A DNA stretch of 64,000 nucleotides from Phyllobacteriaceae bacterium (GCA_016711085.1 JADJTR010000003.1:1-64000); one strand, 5' to 3'. Shown: positions 39,884-49,942, counted from the stretch's first letter. The notes: generated from the sequence alone by a model not told the origin. Translations and numbers: made by a program.

Positions 39884-42655
39884 ATGCTCGAAAAGACCTT
39901 TGACGCCAGAACCGTCGAACCGAAAATCGCCAAGCGCTGGGCCGACACGGACGCATTCGCCGCCGGCGCCGGGGCGAAACCGGGGGCGGAAGCGTTTTCC
40001 ATCGTCATCCCGCCGCCGAACGTCACCGGCTCGCTGCACATGGGCCATGCGCTCAACAACACGCTGCAGGACATTCTGGTGCGTTTCGAGCGCATGCGCG
40101 GCAAGGACGTGCTGTGGCAACCGGGCACCGACCACGCCGGCATCGCCACCCAGATGGTCGTGGAGCGCCAGCTCGCCCAATCCGGCCTCAACCTTTCGCG
40201 CCGTGACATGGGCCGCGAGGCGTTCATCGACCGTGTGTGGAAATGGAAGGATGAATCGGGCGGCGTCATCGTCAACCAGTTGAAACGCCTCGGCGCCTCC
40301 TGCGACTGGTCGCGCGAACGCTTTACCATGGACGAGGGTCTGTCGCAGGCGGTGATCGAGGTGTTCGTCTCGCTTCACAAGGACGGGCTGATCTACCGCG
40401 ACAAGCGGCTGGTCAACTGGGACCCGAAGCTGCTGACCGCCATTTCCGATCTCGAGGTCGAGCAGCGCGAGACCGACGGCCAACTCTGGCATTTCCGCTA
40501 TCCGGTCGAAGGCGAGACCTACGACCCGGAAAATTCCATGACCTTCATCACGGTGGCGACGACGCGGCCTGAGACGATGCTGGGCGACTCGGGCGTCGCC
40601 GTGCATCCGACCGATTCGCGCTACCAGCATCTCGTCGGCCGCAATGTCGTGCTGCCGTTGGTCGGCCGTTTGATTCCGGTCGTCGCCGACGAATACTCCG
40701 ACCCGGAAAAGGGCACCGGCGCGGTCAAGATCACGCCGGCGCACGATTTCAACGATTTCGAGGTCGGCCGTCGGCACCATCTTCGACGCATCAACATCTT
40801 CACAGAAGAAGCGGCAATGGCACTCGGCGAAAACGACGATTTTCGCGAAGGGCTTGAATCCATTCCCGAGGCGACGCTGGCGCTCGACGGAATGGACCGG
40901 TTCGAGGCGCGCAAGCGCGTGGTGGCGATGATGGAGGAGGGCGGCTTCCTCGCCAGGATCGAACCTCACAAGCACATGGTGCCGCATGGCGACCGCGGCG
41001 GCGTGCCGATCGAGCCGTTCCTGACCGACCAATGGTATGTCGACGCGGCGGCGCTGGCCAAACCCGCCATTGCCGCCGTCCGCGAGGGCCGCACCAAATT
41101 CGTGCCGGAGAGTTGGGAGAAGACCTATTTCCAGTGGATGGAGAACATCCAGCCCTGGTGCGTGTCGCGGCAATTGTGGTGGGGCCACCAGATCCCGGCC
41201 TGGTACGGGCCGGACGGCCATGTCTTCGTCGAAAAGGACGAGGAGACGGCGCTCGAGGCCGCCATACAGCATTATCTGTCGCATGAAGGACCGTGGAAGG
41301 CGTGGGTCGAGGAAAAGATCGAGTCCTTCAAGCCGGGCGAGATCATCGAACGCGACGAGGATGTGCTCGACACCTGGTTCTCCTCGGCGCTATGGCCGTT
41401 CTCGACGCTCGGCTGGCCGACCGGAACCCCGGAACTGAAGCGCTACTACCAGACCGACGTGCTGGTGACCGGCTTCGACATCATCTTCTTCTGGGTCGCC
41501 CGCATGATGATGATGGGACTGCACTTCATGGACGAGGCGCCGTTCCATACGGTCTACGTCCATGCGCTGGTGCGCGACAAGCACGGCGCCAAGATGTCGA
41601 AGTCGAAGGGCAACGTCATCGACCCGCTGGTGCTGATCGACGAGTACGGCGCCGACGCGCTGCGCTTCACGCTGGCGATCTTCGCGGCGCAGGGCCGCGA
41701 CGTGAAGCTCGATCCCGCCCGTATCGCCGGCTACCGCAATTTCGGCACCAAGCTGTGGAACGCCACGCGCTTCGCCGAGATGAACGGCGCGATCCACGCC
41801 GCCGGGTTCAAGCCGGAAACGGCGAAATCGACGCTCAACCGCTGGATCCTGACCGAATTGGCCCGAGCCGTCGACGCGGTGACCGCCGGGATTGTCGCCT
41901 ACCGCTTCAACGACGCGGCGGCGGCGGCCTACAAATTCGTCTGGAATCTCGTCTGCGACTGGTATGTCGAACTGCTGAAGCCCGTTTTCATGGACGGCGA
42001 TGAGGCCGACAAGGCTGAAGCGCGCGCCTGCCTCGGTTACGTGCTCGACGAAATCTACAAGCTGCTGCATCCCTTCATGCCGTTCATGACCGAGGAATTG
42101 TGGGATGTGACCTCGAAAGGGCGCGAAAGCCTGATCTGCCACGCGGAATGGCCGCAGGCCTCCTTCGCCGACACCGCGGCGGCGGCGGAAATCAACTGGC
42201 TGGTCGATCTGGTCTCCGACATCCGTTCGGTCAGGGCCGAGATGAACGTGCCGGCCGGCGCGCAGGCGCCGCTGGTCTTCGTCGGCGCGGGCGATGTCAC
42301 GCGTCGCCGGCTCGAAACGCATGACGCGGCGCTGAAGCGGCTGGCGCGCGTATCGGCGATATCCTTTGCCGACGCCGCGCCGAAAGGTTCGGCCCAGATC
42401 GTCGCCGGCGAAGCAACGGCAGCCATTCCGCTCGGCGAATTGATCGACGTGAAAGCCGAAGCGGCGCGCCTGACCAAGGCGCTCGACAAGGCGAAAGAGG
42501 AAATCGGCCGCATCGACAAGAAGCTCGGCAACCCGGCGTTCGTCGCCAAAGCCGATCCGGAAATCGTCGAGGCGGAGCGGGAAAAGCGGTCGGACTATCT
42601 CGCCGAGGCGGAAAAGCTGGGTGTGGCGCTGCTGCGCCTGCGCGAAGCCGGGTAG
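39884..42655 (+). CDS. valS: valyl-tRNA synthetase
   Basis: Class I aminoacyl-tRNA synthetase charging tRNA-Val. 923 residues from the chosen ATG; another ATG three codons upstream (39875) is possible. The HIGH-type motif is HMGH (about residues 52-55) in PPNVTGSLHMGHALNNTLQD, and KMSKSKGN lies near residue 570. The editing (CP1) domain contains TVATTRPETMLGD. The C-terminal coiled coil (arm) is present (EAARLTKALDKAKEEI ... GNPAFVAKADPEIVEAER). Intact, unlike argS below. Confidence 0.97.
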   Translation: MLEKTFDARTVEPKIAKRWADTDAFAAGAGAKPGAEAFSIVIPPPNVTGSLHMGHALNNTLQDILVRFERMRGKDVLWQPGTDHAGIATQMVVERQLAQSGLNLSRRDMGREAFIDRVWKWKDESGGVIVNQLKRLGASCDWSRERFTMDEGLSQAVIEVFVSLHKDGLIYRDKRLVNWDPKLLTAISDLEVEQRETDGQLWHFRYPVEGETYDPENSMTFITVATTRPETMLGDSGVAVHPTDSRYQHLVGRNVVLPLVGRLIPVVADEYSDPEKGTGAVKITPAHDFNDFEVGRRHHLRRINIFTEEAAMALGENDDFREGLESIPEATLALDGMDRFEARKRVVAMMEEGGFLARIEPHKHMVPHGDRGGVPIEPFLTDQWYVDAAALAKPAIAAVREGRTKFVPESWEKTYFQWMENIQPWCVSRQLWWGHQIPAWYGPDGHVFVEKDEETALEAAIQHYLSHEGPWKAWVEEKIESFKPGEIIERDEDVLDTWFSSALWPFSTLGWPTGTPELKRYYQTDVLVTGFDIIFFWVARMMMMGLHFMDEAPFHTVYVHALVRDKHGAKMSKSKGNVIDPLVLIDEYGADALRFTLAIFAAQGRDVKLDPARIAGYRNFGTKLWNATRFAEMNGAIHAAGFKPETAKSTLNRWILTELARAVDAVTAGIVAYRFNDAAAAAYKFVWNLVCDWYVELLKPVFMDGDEADKAEARACLGYVLDEIYKLLHPFMPFMTEELWDVTSKGRESLICHAEWPQASFADTAAAAEINWLVDLVSDIRSVRAEMNVPAGAQAPLVFVGAGDVTRRRLETHDAALKRLARVSAISFADAAPKGSAQIVAGEATAAIPLGELIDVKAEAARLTKALDKAKEEIGRIDKKLGNPAFVAKADPEIVEAEREKRSDYLAEAEKLGVALLRLREAG

Positions 42656-42812
42656 GGGGCGTGCATCGGTAACGGCGCGTTGATCAATCCGGATACGCAA
42701 CAACCGCCGGCCGCAAAACGTCGCCATCCATTCGCATTGCCTCATGGGCCTCATGGGGTTATTCGGATAAGGGGCGGATTCGTCGTTTCAGGCGCAGGCG
42801 GGCAAATCGGGC

Positions 42813-43655
42813 ATGATCGGGAAGCGGGCGGTTCTGCGATTGGCGACGTTGGCCTTGCTGGCGGCGCCGGCAGCTTGCAATTCGGTCGATGCGACCGCGA
42901 TCAACCGGTCGTCAGTCGCGCCGCTGCCGAGCAAATACGCGGCAATCGTCGTCGACGCGTCCAATGGATCGACCCTGTATCAGGCCGCGTCGAACGACAC
43001 CCGGTTTCCGGCGTCGCTGACCAAAATGATGACGCTGTACATGATGTTCGAGGCGATCGATTCCGGACGCGCGGCCAAGGACACATCGATTGCGATGTCG
43101 GCTCATTGCGCTTCCCAGGCGCCGTCGAAGCTGGGTTTGAAGCCCGGGCAGACCATCGATGTCGACACCGCGATTCGCGCCGTTGCAGTCAAATCGGCCA
43201 ATGACATCGCTTGCGCCGTTGGCGAATTCGTCTCCGGTTCCGAACCGGCCTTCGCCCAGGCGATGACCGCCAAGGCGCGCGAACTCGGCATGAACGGCAC
43301 GACCTTCCGCAACGCTTCCGGCCTGCACGATCCCGCGCAACGCACTACGGCGCGCGACATGGCGGCGCTCGGCATGCGGCTGCGCCGCGATTTCCCGCAT
43401 CATTTCGGCTATTTCGCCCAACGGTCGTTCACCTGGAACGGCCGTTTCGTGCGTGGCCACAACCGCGCGCTCGACATGATTCCCGGCGCGACCGGCATCA
43501 AGACCGGTTACACCAAGGCGTCCGGCTTCAATCTGGTCACCTCGGTCGAGCGCAACGGCAAGCTGATGGTCGGCGTCATTCTCGGCGAGGATTCGGCCAA
43601 GGTGCGCGACGCGCGCATGACCGAGATGATGAACCGCTACATGGCTCGCCAATAG
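42813..43655 (+). CDS. D-alanyl-D-alanine carboxypeptidase (penicillin-binding protein, S11 family)
   Basis: A 280-residue periplasmic serine peptidase trimming peptidoglycan stem peptides. The SxxK motif is SLTK at 68-71, SxN is SAN at 128-130, and KTG is at 230-232 (GIKTGYTKASGF), all in the expected order. The N-terminus has a signal sequence ending in a Cys (LAAPAACNS), possibly a lipobox, though Pro at -3 is atypical. It lacks the DacA C-terminal anchoring domain and is therefore short, as in DacF-like enzymes of Hyphomicrobiales. Confidence 0.9.
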   Translation: MIGKRAVLRLATLALLAAPAACNSVDATAINRSSVAPLPSKYAAIVVDASNGSTLYQAASNDTRFPASLTKMMTLYMMFEAIDSGRAAKDTSIAMSAHCASQAPSKLGLKPGQTIDVDTAIRAVAVKSANDIACAVGEFVSGSEPAFAQAMTAKARELGMNGTTFRNASGLHDPAQRTTARDMAALGMRLRRDFPHHFGYFAQRSFTWNGRFVRGHNRALDMIPGATGIKTGYTKASGFNLVTSVERNGKLMVGVILGEDSAKVRDARMTEMMNRYMARQ

Positions 43656-43667
43656 CGGCCGCCGATC

Positions 43668-44396
43668 TCACTTTTTCCCGTCGGTCAATTCGTCGAGCAG
43701 GCGGGACATCTCGTCTTCGAGACTGATATCGGCCTCGCTCGTCGCCGGGCTGGCCGGCACGGGCTGCGCGACGGCGGGTGTAGCAGCCGGTTTTGGCGCG
43801 AAGAAACGCCGAAATGGCGAGGCGGGCTCCGGCGCGGGTTCGATCGCCGCCGGTGGCGGCGTTTCCGTTGGCGGCGGTGGAGCGATGATGGTCCGTTCGG
43901 GCGGCTGCGGGCGAGGCGGCGCCTCAATCGCCGGACGCACAGGCGGAGCGGCAGGCAGTTCCGGCATCCGCGCTTGCGGCGGGGCGGGACGTGGTTGCGG
44001 CGCGGTTTGCGCCGGCGGTGGCGGTGGCGGTGGGGCCGCCGGACGGCGCGGCTGCATGGCCGGCTGGGCGGTTCCGGCCTGTCGCGGCGCCGGCATGCCC
44101 CCGGGGCGGATGCCGCTCTCGACGACAACGTCGGTCGGTCCGCCGATCAGGATCAAATGTTCCGTCTCGTCCCGGCGGACCAGAACGAGCCGGCGACGCG
44201 CATCGACGGCGGCGGCGTCGAGCACCGCGAGGCGCGGGCGACGATTGCGCCCGCCGGCGACATAGGTACCGCCAAAGGCGCGGCGCAGCAAAAGATACAC
44301 CAGCAGCGCCACCAGAATCGCCGCCAAGGCCAGACCCGCCCAGATGACGTATGCCGCGTTATCCGGCCCGAAATAGTCCTCGATCATCGTCAGCAT
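43668..44396 (-). CDS. FliO-like membrane protein with Pro-rich tail
   Basis: A 242-residue protein. One transmembrane helix lies near the N-terminus (IWAGLALAAILVALLVYLLL), followed by a FliO-like core (RLAVLDAAAVDARRRLVLVR, EHLILIGGPTDVVVESGI). The remaining half is a Pro/Ala-rich, probably disordered tail ending in an acidic helix. FliO belongs to the flagellar export gate, but no flagellar gene is nearby. The same orphan FliO-like gene beside cckA occurs in other Hyphomicrobiales, which suggests a non-flagellar role. Divergent from cckA. Confidence 0.75.
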   Translation of the reverse strand: MLTMIEDYFGPDNAAYVIWAGLALAAILVALLVYLLLRRAFGGTYVAGGRNRRPRLAVLDAAAVDARRRLVLVRRDETEHLILIGGPTDVVVESGIRPGGMPAPRQAGTAQPAMQPRRPAAPPPPPPPAQTAPQPRPAPPQARMPELPAAPPVRPAIEAPPRPQPPERTIIAPPPPTETPPPAAIEPAPEPASPFRRFFAPKPAATPAVAQPVPASPATSEADISLEDEMSRLLDELTDGKK

Positions 44397-44577
44397 GCTT
44401 ACCCCTCATGCGCATCGCGCGCGACCATAATTGAATTCGCGGCGTCAAGGAATTGAAACATTCGCCGAACCTGAAGCGTAAGCGCGGTGCAAAATACGTG
44501 GCAAAGGCGCGCGCACCCTTTCCGCCCGCTTGAAAATCTGATTCAAGGCGGGCGAACCTGTTCGTCGGGGGACGGCG

Positions 44578-47163
44578 ATGGCGCAAAACGAACGGAAAGC
44601 GATTGAACCGGCGGCGGGAACGCGTGTTCCTGCCGGACTGGTCGTCGACAATGACGATCGGCCGGGCGTGATCGCGCGATTGGTCGTGTTCATCGTCATC
44701 ATGATCATGTGCGCGGTCTTGTTGTCCCTTTTTCGCGACCGCATCGGGCAGCCATTCCTTCTCGGCCTAGTCGGCATTTTCACGATGATCGGAGCCGGAT
44801 ACCTTTTCGCCACAGCCATCGGCTTTGTGCGGATCGGTCCGCGCCCGCCGGGCGAAAGTCTCGCCAAGGCCTATCTCGACACCATGTCGCAGGGCGTCAT
44901 CGTCACCGATTCCCGATCCCGCATTGTTTACGCCAATGCAGCCTGGCTTTCGATGACCGGCGCAAGCGGCGCCACCGATGTCCGCACGCCGGAGATGAGA
45001 CTCGCCGGCGATCCAGACGCCGCCGATTCGGTCTGGCGGATCCAGGCGGCGCTGAAAGACGGCAAACCGGCCGATGCGGAATTCCGGCTTGCCAGGCCCC
45101 TGAACGCCGCCGAGGGCGGCCCCCGCTGGTACCGTCTGCGCGGCCGCACTTTTTCGGACGGGAAAAAGCGGGAAGACCTGTCGGCCTGGCAGCTTGCCGA
45201 CATTTCCGGCGAACGCGCCGAGCAGGAGCGCTTTTTCCTCGACCTGCAGCGCGCCATCGATCACCTCGATCACGCGCCCGCCGGGTTTCTCGCCGCCGAC
45301 GCCGATGGCCGCATCGGCTATGTCAACGCGACCCTGGCGAATTGGCTCGGTCTCGACTTGGCCTCGTTCAAACCCGGCGCCCTGCGCCTCGACGATATCG
45401 TCGCCGGCGATGGTCTGGCGCTGATCGCCGCGGTGAGGCCGGAAAGCGGGCACAGCCGCACCGCCACGATCGATCTGGACCTCTCGACGCTTAACGGGCG
45501 GGCGATCCCGGTCCGCTTTCTCCATACCGCGACGGCGTCGCGCGAAGGACAGCCGGGTCCATCGCGAACGCTGGTTCTCAACCGGGCCGAAGGAACGGAT
45601 GCATCGGCGGATTTGCGCGCCGCCGAAATCCGGTTCACCCGCTTCTTCAATTCGACCCCGATGGCGATCGCCGGCGTGGACCGGGCCGGACGGCTGGTGC
45701 GCACCAATGCGCCATTCCTGTCGCTGTTCGCGACCGCCGTCGATCGCAATTTCGTCGATCGCAAGGCGCCGCTGGAAAGCGCGTTCGCCGAGGCCGATCG
45801 CAGCGCCCTGGTCTCGGCGTTGAAGGACGCGGCGGAGGGGCGCGCCGATATTTCGCCTTTCGACGCCCATGTCGCCGGTGACGCCAAGCGGACCATGCGG
45901 GTCTATGTCTCGGCGGTCGCCGAAGGCGCCGGCGAAGGCGGCGAGGAGGCGGCGATCGTCTATGTCGTCGACGTCACCGAGCAAAAGGCGCTCGAAGCGC
46001 AAATGGCGCAAAGCCAGAAAATGCAGGCGGTCGGACAGCTCGCCGGCGGCATCGCCCACGATTTCAACAATGTGCTGCAGGCGATCCTGATGGCGTCCGA
46101 CCTGCTGCTGACCAATCACCGGGCCTCGGACCCGTCTTTCGCCGACATCATGAACATCAAGCAGAACGCGAACCGCGCCGCCTCGCTGGTCCGCCAGTTG
46201 CTGGCCTTCTCGCGCCGGCAGACTTTGCGGCCGGAAGTGTTGTCGCTGACGGATGTGTTGGCCGATCTGCGCATGCTTCTCACCCGTCTATGCGGCCAGA
46301 CGACGAAGCTGAGCATCGACCACGGACGCGACCTGTGGCCGGTCAAGGCCGACCTCGGCGAATTCGAACGGGTGATCGTCAATCTCGTCACCAACGCCCG
46401 CGACGCCATGCCGAATGGCGGCGCGCTGACGATTCGCACGCGCAATGTCGCCACGGCGGAATCCGGCCGGTTCGGCCATGACGAGATTGCGCCGCAGGAT
46501 TATGTGCTGATCGAGGTCGAGGATACCGGCTCGGGCATTCCGCCCGAAGTGCTCAAACAGATATTCGAACCCTTCTTCACCACCAAGGAAGTCGGCAAGG
46601 GAACGGGACTCGGCCTGTCGATGGCCTATGGCATCGTCAAGCAGACGGGCGGTTTCATTCATGCCGATTCGACGGTGGGAAAAGGCACCACATTCCGAAT
46701 CCTGTTGCCGCGCCATGTGCCCGTTGCCGATGACGCCATAGGCGAGGGCGCCGCCAAGGCAGGCAAGCCGGAGGAGGCGCAACGCGACCTTTCGGGTTCG
46801 GCCACCATCCTCCTTGTCGAGGACGAGGATGCGGTGCGCGCCTCCGGCGTGCGGGCGCTGACGTCGCGGGGCTACACCGTGCATCAGGCCGATAGCGGGG
46901 CGGAAGCGCTCGAGGTGTTCAAATCGCTCGACGGCAAGATCGACCTCGTTGTCTCCGATGTGGTCATGCCGGAGATGGACGGGCCGACCCTGCTGAAAGA
47001 GTTGCGCGCCATCGCGCCCGACATCAAGTTCGTTTTCGTGTCGGGATATGCCGAGGATGCGTTCGCCCGGAACCTGCCCCCGGAAGCCAAATTCGGATTC
47101 CTGCCCAAGCCGTTTTCGCTGAAGCAACTTGCGACAACGGTGAAGGAAATGCTGGACTCCTGA
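44578..47163 (+). CDS. cckA: hybrid sensor histidine kinase CckA (cell-cycle regulator)
   Basis: An 861-residue bifunctional kinase/phosphatase that feeds phosphate through ChpT to CtrA. Two transmembrane helices occupy about residues 30-82. Several PAS-like regions follow, then HisKA with the phospho-His (about residue 494) in GGIAHDFNNVLQAILMAS, the CckA signature; the HATPase domain with NARDAMPNGG, DTGSGIP and GTGLGLSMAYGI; and a C-terminal receiver with Asp794 in LVVSDVVMPEMDG and Lys in FLPKPFSLKQL. Together with ClpXP in this window, it covers both the phosphorylation and proteolysis arms of CtrA control. Confidence 0.95.
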   Translation: MAQNERKAIEPAAGTRVPAGLVVDNDDRPGVIARLVVFIVIMIMCAVLLSLFRDRIGQPFLLGLVGIFTMIGAGYLFATAIGFVRIGPRPPGESLAKAYLDTMSQGVIVTDSRSRIVYANAAWLSMTGASGATDVRTPEMRLAGDPDAADSVWRIQAALKDGKPADAEFRLARPLNAAEGGPRWYRLRGRTFSDGKKREDLSAWQLADISGERAEQERFFLDLQRAIDHLDHAPAGFLAADADGRIGYVNATLANWLGLDLASFKPGALRLDDIVAGDGLALIAAVRPESGHSRTATIDLDLSTLNGRAIPVRFLHTATASREGQPGPSRTLVLNRAEGTDASADLRAAEIRFTRFFNSTPMAIAGVDRAGRLVRTNAPFLSLFATAVDRNFVDRKAPLESAFAEADRSALVSALKDAAEGRADISPFDAHVAGDAKRTMRVYVSAVAEGAGEGGEEAAIVYVVDVTEQKALEAQMAQSQKMQAVGQLAGGIAHDFNNVLQAILMASDLLLTNHRASDPSFADIMNIKQNANRAASLVRQLLAFSRRQTLRPEVLSLTDVLADLRMLLTRLCGQTTKLSIDHGRDLWPVKADLGEFERVIVNLVTNARDAMPNGGALTIRTRNVATAESGRFGHDEIAPQDYVLIEVEDTGSGIPPEVLKQIFEPFFTTKEVGKGTGLGLSMAYGIVKQTGGFIHADSTVGKGTTFRILLPRHVPVADDAIGEGAAKAGKPEEAQRDLSGSATILLVEDEDAVRASGVRALTSRGYTVHQADSGAEALEVFKSLDGKIDLVVSDVVMPEMDGPTLLKELRAIAPDIKFVFVSGYAEDAFARNLPPEAKFGFLPKPFSLKQLATTVKEMLDS

Positions 47164-47491
47164 CCTTCCGCATCCGGTTCCCGGCGCAAAATGTGTTGAT
47201 TCCGCAACACTGCCGGAAGATCGTTTTCGTTACAATTGCGCAAGCACAATTGGCCGCTTTCCGGCCACAAACCCGGAGCACCCCGGAGAGGCGCCGGGAA
47301 AAAAGCGAAAATCCGTGCGCCGAGGGGATTGCGGATCGCGATGCGCGAGAACAGGCGAATGATCGGGAAACGGCTTACCGGCCCTGCCGACTTGCGCTCC
47401 ATGCACGCGCCGATCCGGATTGAAAATGACGACGGAACCGGGGCTGCGGGTTTCGCTTCGGTTGCGAATGACGGGAAAGTTGCGGGTTGAC
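47164..47491. other. intergenic stretch between cckA and exoR
   Basis: 328 bases with no gene that I can support. It contains short G/C-rich inverted repeats (such as the CCGGAG/CTCCGG-like sequence around 47273-47300) but no convincing terminator T-run and no recognisable promoter. In-frame codons continue upstream of the chosen exoR start but lack an RBS and a signal peptide. Confidence 0.5.
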
Positions 47492-48271
47492 ATGCGGACG
47501 ACCATGCGTGGCGTAATTTCGGTTTCGGTGTTCGCCCTGGCGACGGCGCTTCTCGTCGGATCGCTTTCGGCCGCCGAGAAGAAGCCGAAGGACAGCCCGT
47601 GGAAGGTGTTCCAGTTCGGTTTCAGCGCCTACCAGAAAGGCGACAAGCAGGAAGCGGTGGAAGCCTATCGCTACGCCGCCGAGAATGGCCAGATCGGCGC
47701 GCAATGGAAACTCGGTCGCATGTATGCCGAGGGCGACGGTGTCGATCGCGACGACTACGAAGCCTTCAAGGTGTTCTCGGCCATCGCCTAAATGGAAGTC
47801 GAGCCGGGCAGCCCCGAGGAATCCTACGTTTCGGACGCGCTGCTGGCATTGGGCCGCTATTTGAAGCGCGGCATTCCCAATTCGCCGGTCAAGGCCGATT
47901 CCGTCGCGTCCCAGCAATATTACATGCGGGCCGCCGCCGGTTACGGCAATGCGGAGGCTCAGTTCGAGATCGGACGTCAGTTCATGCTGGGCGAAGGCGC
48001 GAAGCAATCGCTTCGCCAGGCGGGGCAGTGGCTGCAGCTGGCGGCCGACAAGGGCCATGCCGGCGCGCAAGCCATGCTCGGCAACCTGCTTTTCCAGAAG
48101 GGCAAGCTGGTCAAGGGTCTGGCGATGATGACGGCGGCGCTCGAACGCGCCAAGCCGACCGATCTGCCGTGGATACGCTCGATGCAGGAAGAGGCGTTCG
48201 CGCTTTCGGCCGAGAGCGATCGGCGCACCGCCATCAAACTGGCGCAGGATATCCTCGACAACCGGCCCTGA
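47492..48271 (+). pseudogene. exoR: ExoR-like periplasmic Sel1-repeat regulator, interrupted by an in-frame TAA
   Basis: ExoR is a periplasmic negative regulator of the ExoS/ChvI system in rhizobia, setting exopolysaccharide and motility. The frame begins with a signal peptide (MRTTMRGVISVSVFALATAL), followed by Sel1-type repeats: GFSAYQKGDKQEAVEAYRYA, GQIGAQWKLGRMYAEGDGV, GYGNAEAQFEIGRQFMLGEG and GHAGAQAMLGNLLFQKGKL. At 47789-47791 a TAA follows EAFKVFSAIA, and the same frame resumes with MEVEPGSPEESYVSDALLAL; the two halves align as one ExoR. A single base change (for example TCA to TAA) would explain it. Whether the interruption is real or a base-call error cannot be decided here. Confidence 0.78.
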
Positions 48272-48383
48272 GAAATCCAGAGCCCGGTCCGGACGGTCCA
48301 TCCTTGGCTTCCCAGGGCGGCCTTGGCGTGCCATGATTCAGCAACGACTGTTGTAATCTTGTCGGGGCGAGCCGGGGGACATC

Positions 48384-49166
48384 ATGCGCCACGGAAATTT
48401 ATCCAGAACATTCGCTGGCGTAGCGCTCGCGGTCGGTTTGCTTGTGGCGCAGACCCGGGACGTGGCGGCGGCCGAATTCCAGTTTTCGGAGATCGGCGCG
48501 CAATCGGCGAGCGCCATCACCATTCTGGTCGTATTGGCCGTGCTGATCGAGAACGCGCTGACCCCGCTTTTCAACTGGCGCGTATTCCGGACCTATGTCA
48601 GCCTCAAGGGCTGGCGGACGATCATCATGGTCGCTCTTTCGGCCGCGGTCGTCTGGGTTTTCGGCATCGACGCCGTCGCCGTGCTTGTCGACAAATTCAA
48701 TGGCGAACATCCCGCGCCGTCGCCCGCTTTCAGCGGGTTTCTAACGACGATGGTTCTGGCAGGCGGCTCCCACGGCGTTTTCAACCTGCTGCGCGCGCTC
48801 GGCGTTCGCGTCGAGCCGGCGGCGGAAACGCAGAAGCCGGCCCAACACCAGGCCTGGGTCGCCGTCAACATCGACCGCCATCGCGCCGTCGGTCCGGTAT
48901 TTGTATCGATCACGAAACTTGTCCCCGATGCGACGATCGAGCAAATCGCCGGCACGGCGGGGGTCCGGTTGCCCAAGCTGAGGCAATTGCTCTTTCGCAA
49001 CGCCGACCGTTTTCCCGCCAATGGGGGACACGCGGTTGAGGCCGGCGAGACCTATGCGATTTCCGTTCTGGGCAAGGACGCCGAGGGCAAGGAATTGCGC
49101 GAGGTGATAAGGGACAAGGTCAGGTTCGCCGACCGCGCCATCGTCGATTTCACGGTCGCGCTTTAG
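48384..49166 (+). CDS. hypothetical membrane protein with N-terminal signal
   Basis: A 260-residue product. The N-terminus looks like a signal or anchor (RTFAGVALAVGLLVA). At least two further hydrophobic segments follow (ASAITILVVLAVLIENALTP and TIIMVALSAAVVWVFGIDAV), then a third near FLTTMVLAGGSHGVFNLLRA. The C-terminal 110 residues are soluble and strand-rich (WVAVNIDRHRAVGPVFVSIT). RBS GAGCCGGGGGACATC precedes the ATG. I do not recognise a family; the GGSHGVFNLLR stretch resembles holin-like/phage membrane proteins weakly. Its stop overlaps that of the convergent xthA. Confidence 0.65.
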   Translation: MRHGNLSRTFAGVALAVGLLVAQTRDVAAAEFQFSEIGAQSASAITILVVLAVLIENALTPLFNWRVFRTYVSLKGWRTIIMVALSAAVVWVFGIDAVAVLVDKFNGEHPAPSPAFSGFLTTMVLAGGSHGVFNLLRALGVRVEPAAETQKPAQHQAWVAVNIDRHRAVGPVFVSITKLVPDATIEQIAGTAGVRLPKLRQLLFRNADRFPANGGHAVEAGETYAISVLGKDAEGKELREVIRDKVRFADRAIVDFTVAL

Positions 49167-49942
49167 ACATCCAGCGCCACGACAACCGGCACATGGTCGG
49201 ACGGCTTCTCCCATCCGCGCACATGACTGTCGATGCGCACGCCGCGCAGGCGGCGCGCCGATTCCGGCGACAACAAAAGGTGATCGATGCGAATGCCGTT
49301 GTTCTTTTGCCAGGCGCCGGCCTGATAATCCCAGAACGTGAATGACGGCTCGTCGGTCACCGCGCGCACCGCGTCGGTCAGGCCGAGATGGACGAGACGG
49401 GCGAAGGCATCGCGGCTTTCCGGTTGGGCCAAGGCGTCGCCGGTCCAGGCTTCCGGATGGCGGGCGTCGCGCGGCTCGGGGATGACGTTGTAGTCGCCGG
49501 CCAGAACCAGCGGCTCCTCCAGCGCCAGCAGCGATTCGGCCCGCGCTTGCAAGCGCTTCATCCAGGCGAGCTTGTAGGGGAATTTTTCCGTGCCGAGCGG
49601 ATTGCCGTTCGGCAGATAGATCGAGGCGACGCGGACGACGCCGGAACCTGTGGAGAAAACCGCCTCCATGTAGCGCGCCTGCTCGTCGGCCGGATCGCCG
49701 GGCAAGCCGCGCAGCACCTCGTCGGGTTTCGCCTTCGACAGAATGGCGACGCCGTTGAAGCCCTTCTGTCCATGCGTTTCAACGTGATAGCCGGCGGCCT
49801 CGATCTCGAGCGCGGGGAACTGGTCGTCGACCGCCTTGATTTCCTGCAGGCAGGCAACATCAGGCGCGGCCTCTCTCAGCCATGCGAGAAGCGTTTCCAT
49901 GCGCGCCTTGACGCCGTTGATGTTCCAGGTGGCGATTTGCAT
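49163..49942 (-). CDS. xthA: exodeoxyribonuclease III (AP endonuclease)
   Basis: Base-excision repair enzyme of the EEP fold, 259 residues. Visible motifs in order: IATWNINGVKAR (metal/catalysis start), CLQEIKA (catalytic Glu), YHVETHGQKGFNGVAIL, then LAGDYNVIPEPRDA (GDxN) and GIRIDHLLLSP, ending with WEKPSDHVPVVVAL, which supplies the catalytic Asp-His pair. It is often found close to exoR in Hyphomicrobiales, as here. Tail-to-tail overlap with the preceding membrane protein gene. Confidence 0.94.
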   Translation of the reverse strand: MQIATWNINGVKARMETLLAWLREAAPDVACLQEIKAVDDQFPALEIEAAGYHVETHGQKGFNGVAILSKAKPDEVLRGLPGDPADEQARYMEAVFSTGSGVVRVASIYLPNGNPLGTEKFPYKLAWMKRLQARAESLLALEEPLVLAGDYNVIPEPRDARHPEAWTGDALAQPESRDAFARLVHLGLTDAVRAVTDEPSFTFWDYQAGAWQKNNGIRIDHLLLSPESARRLRGVRIDSHVRGWEKPSDHVPVVVALDV

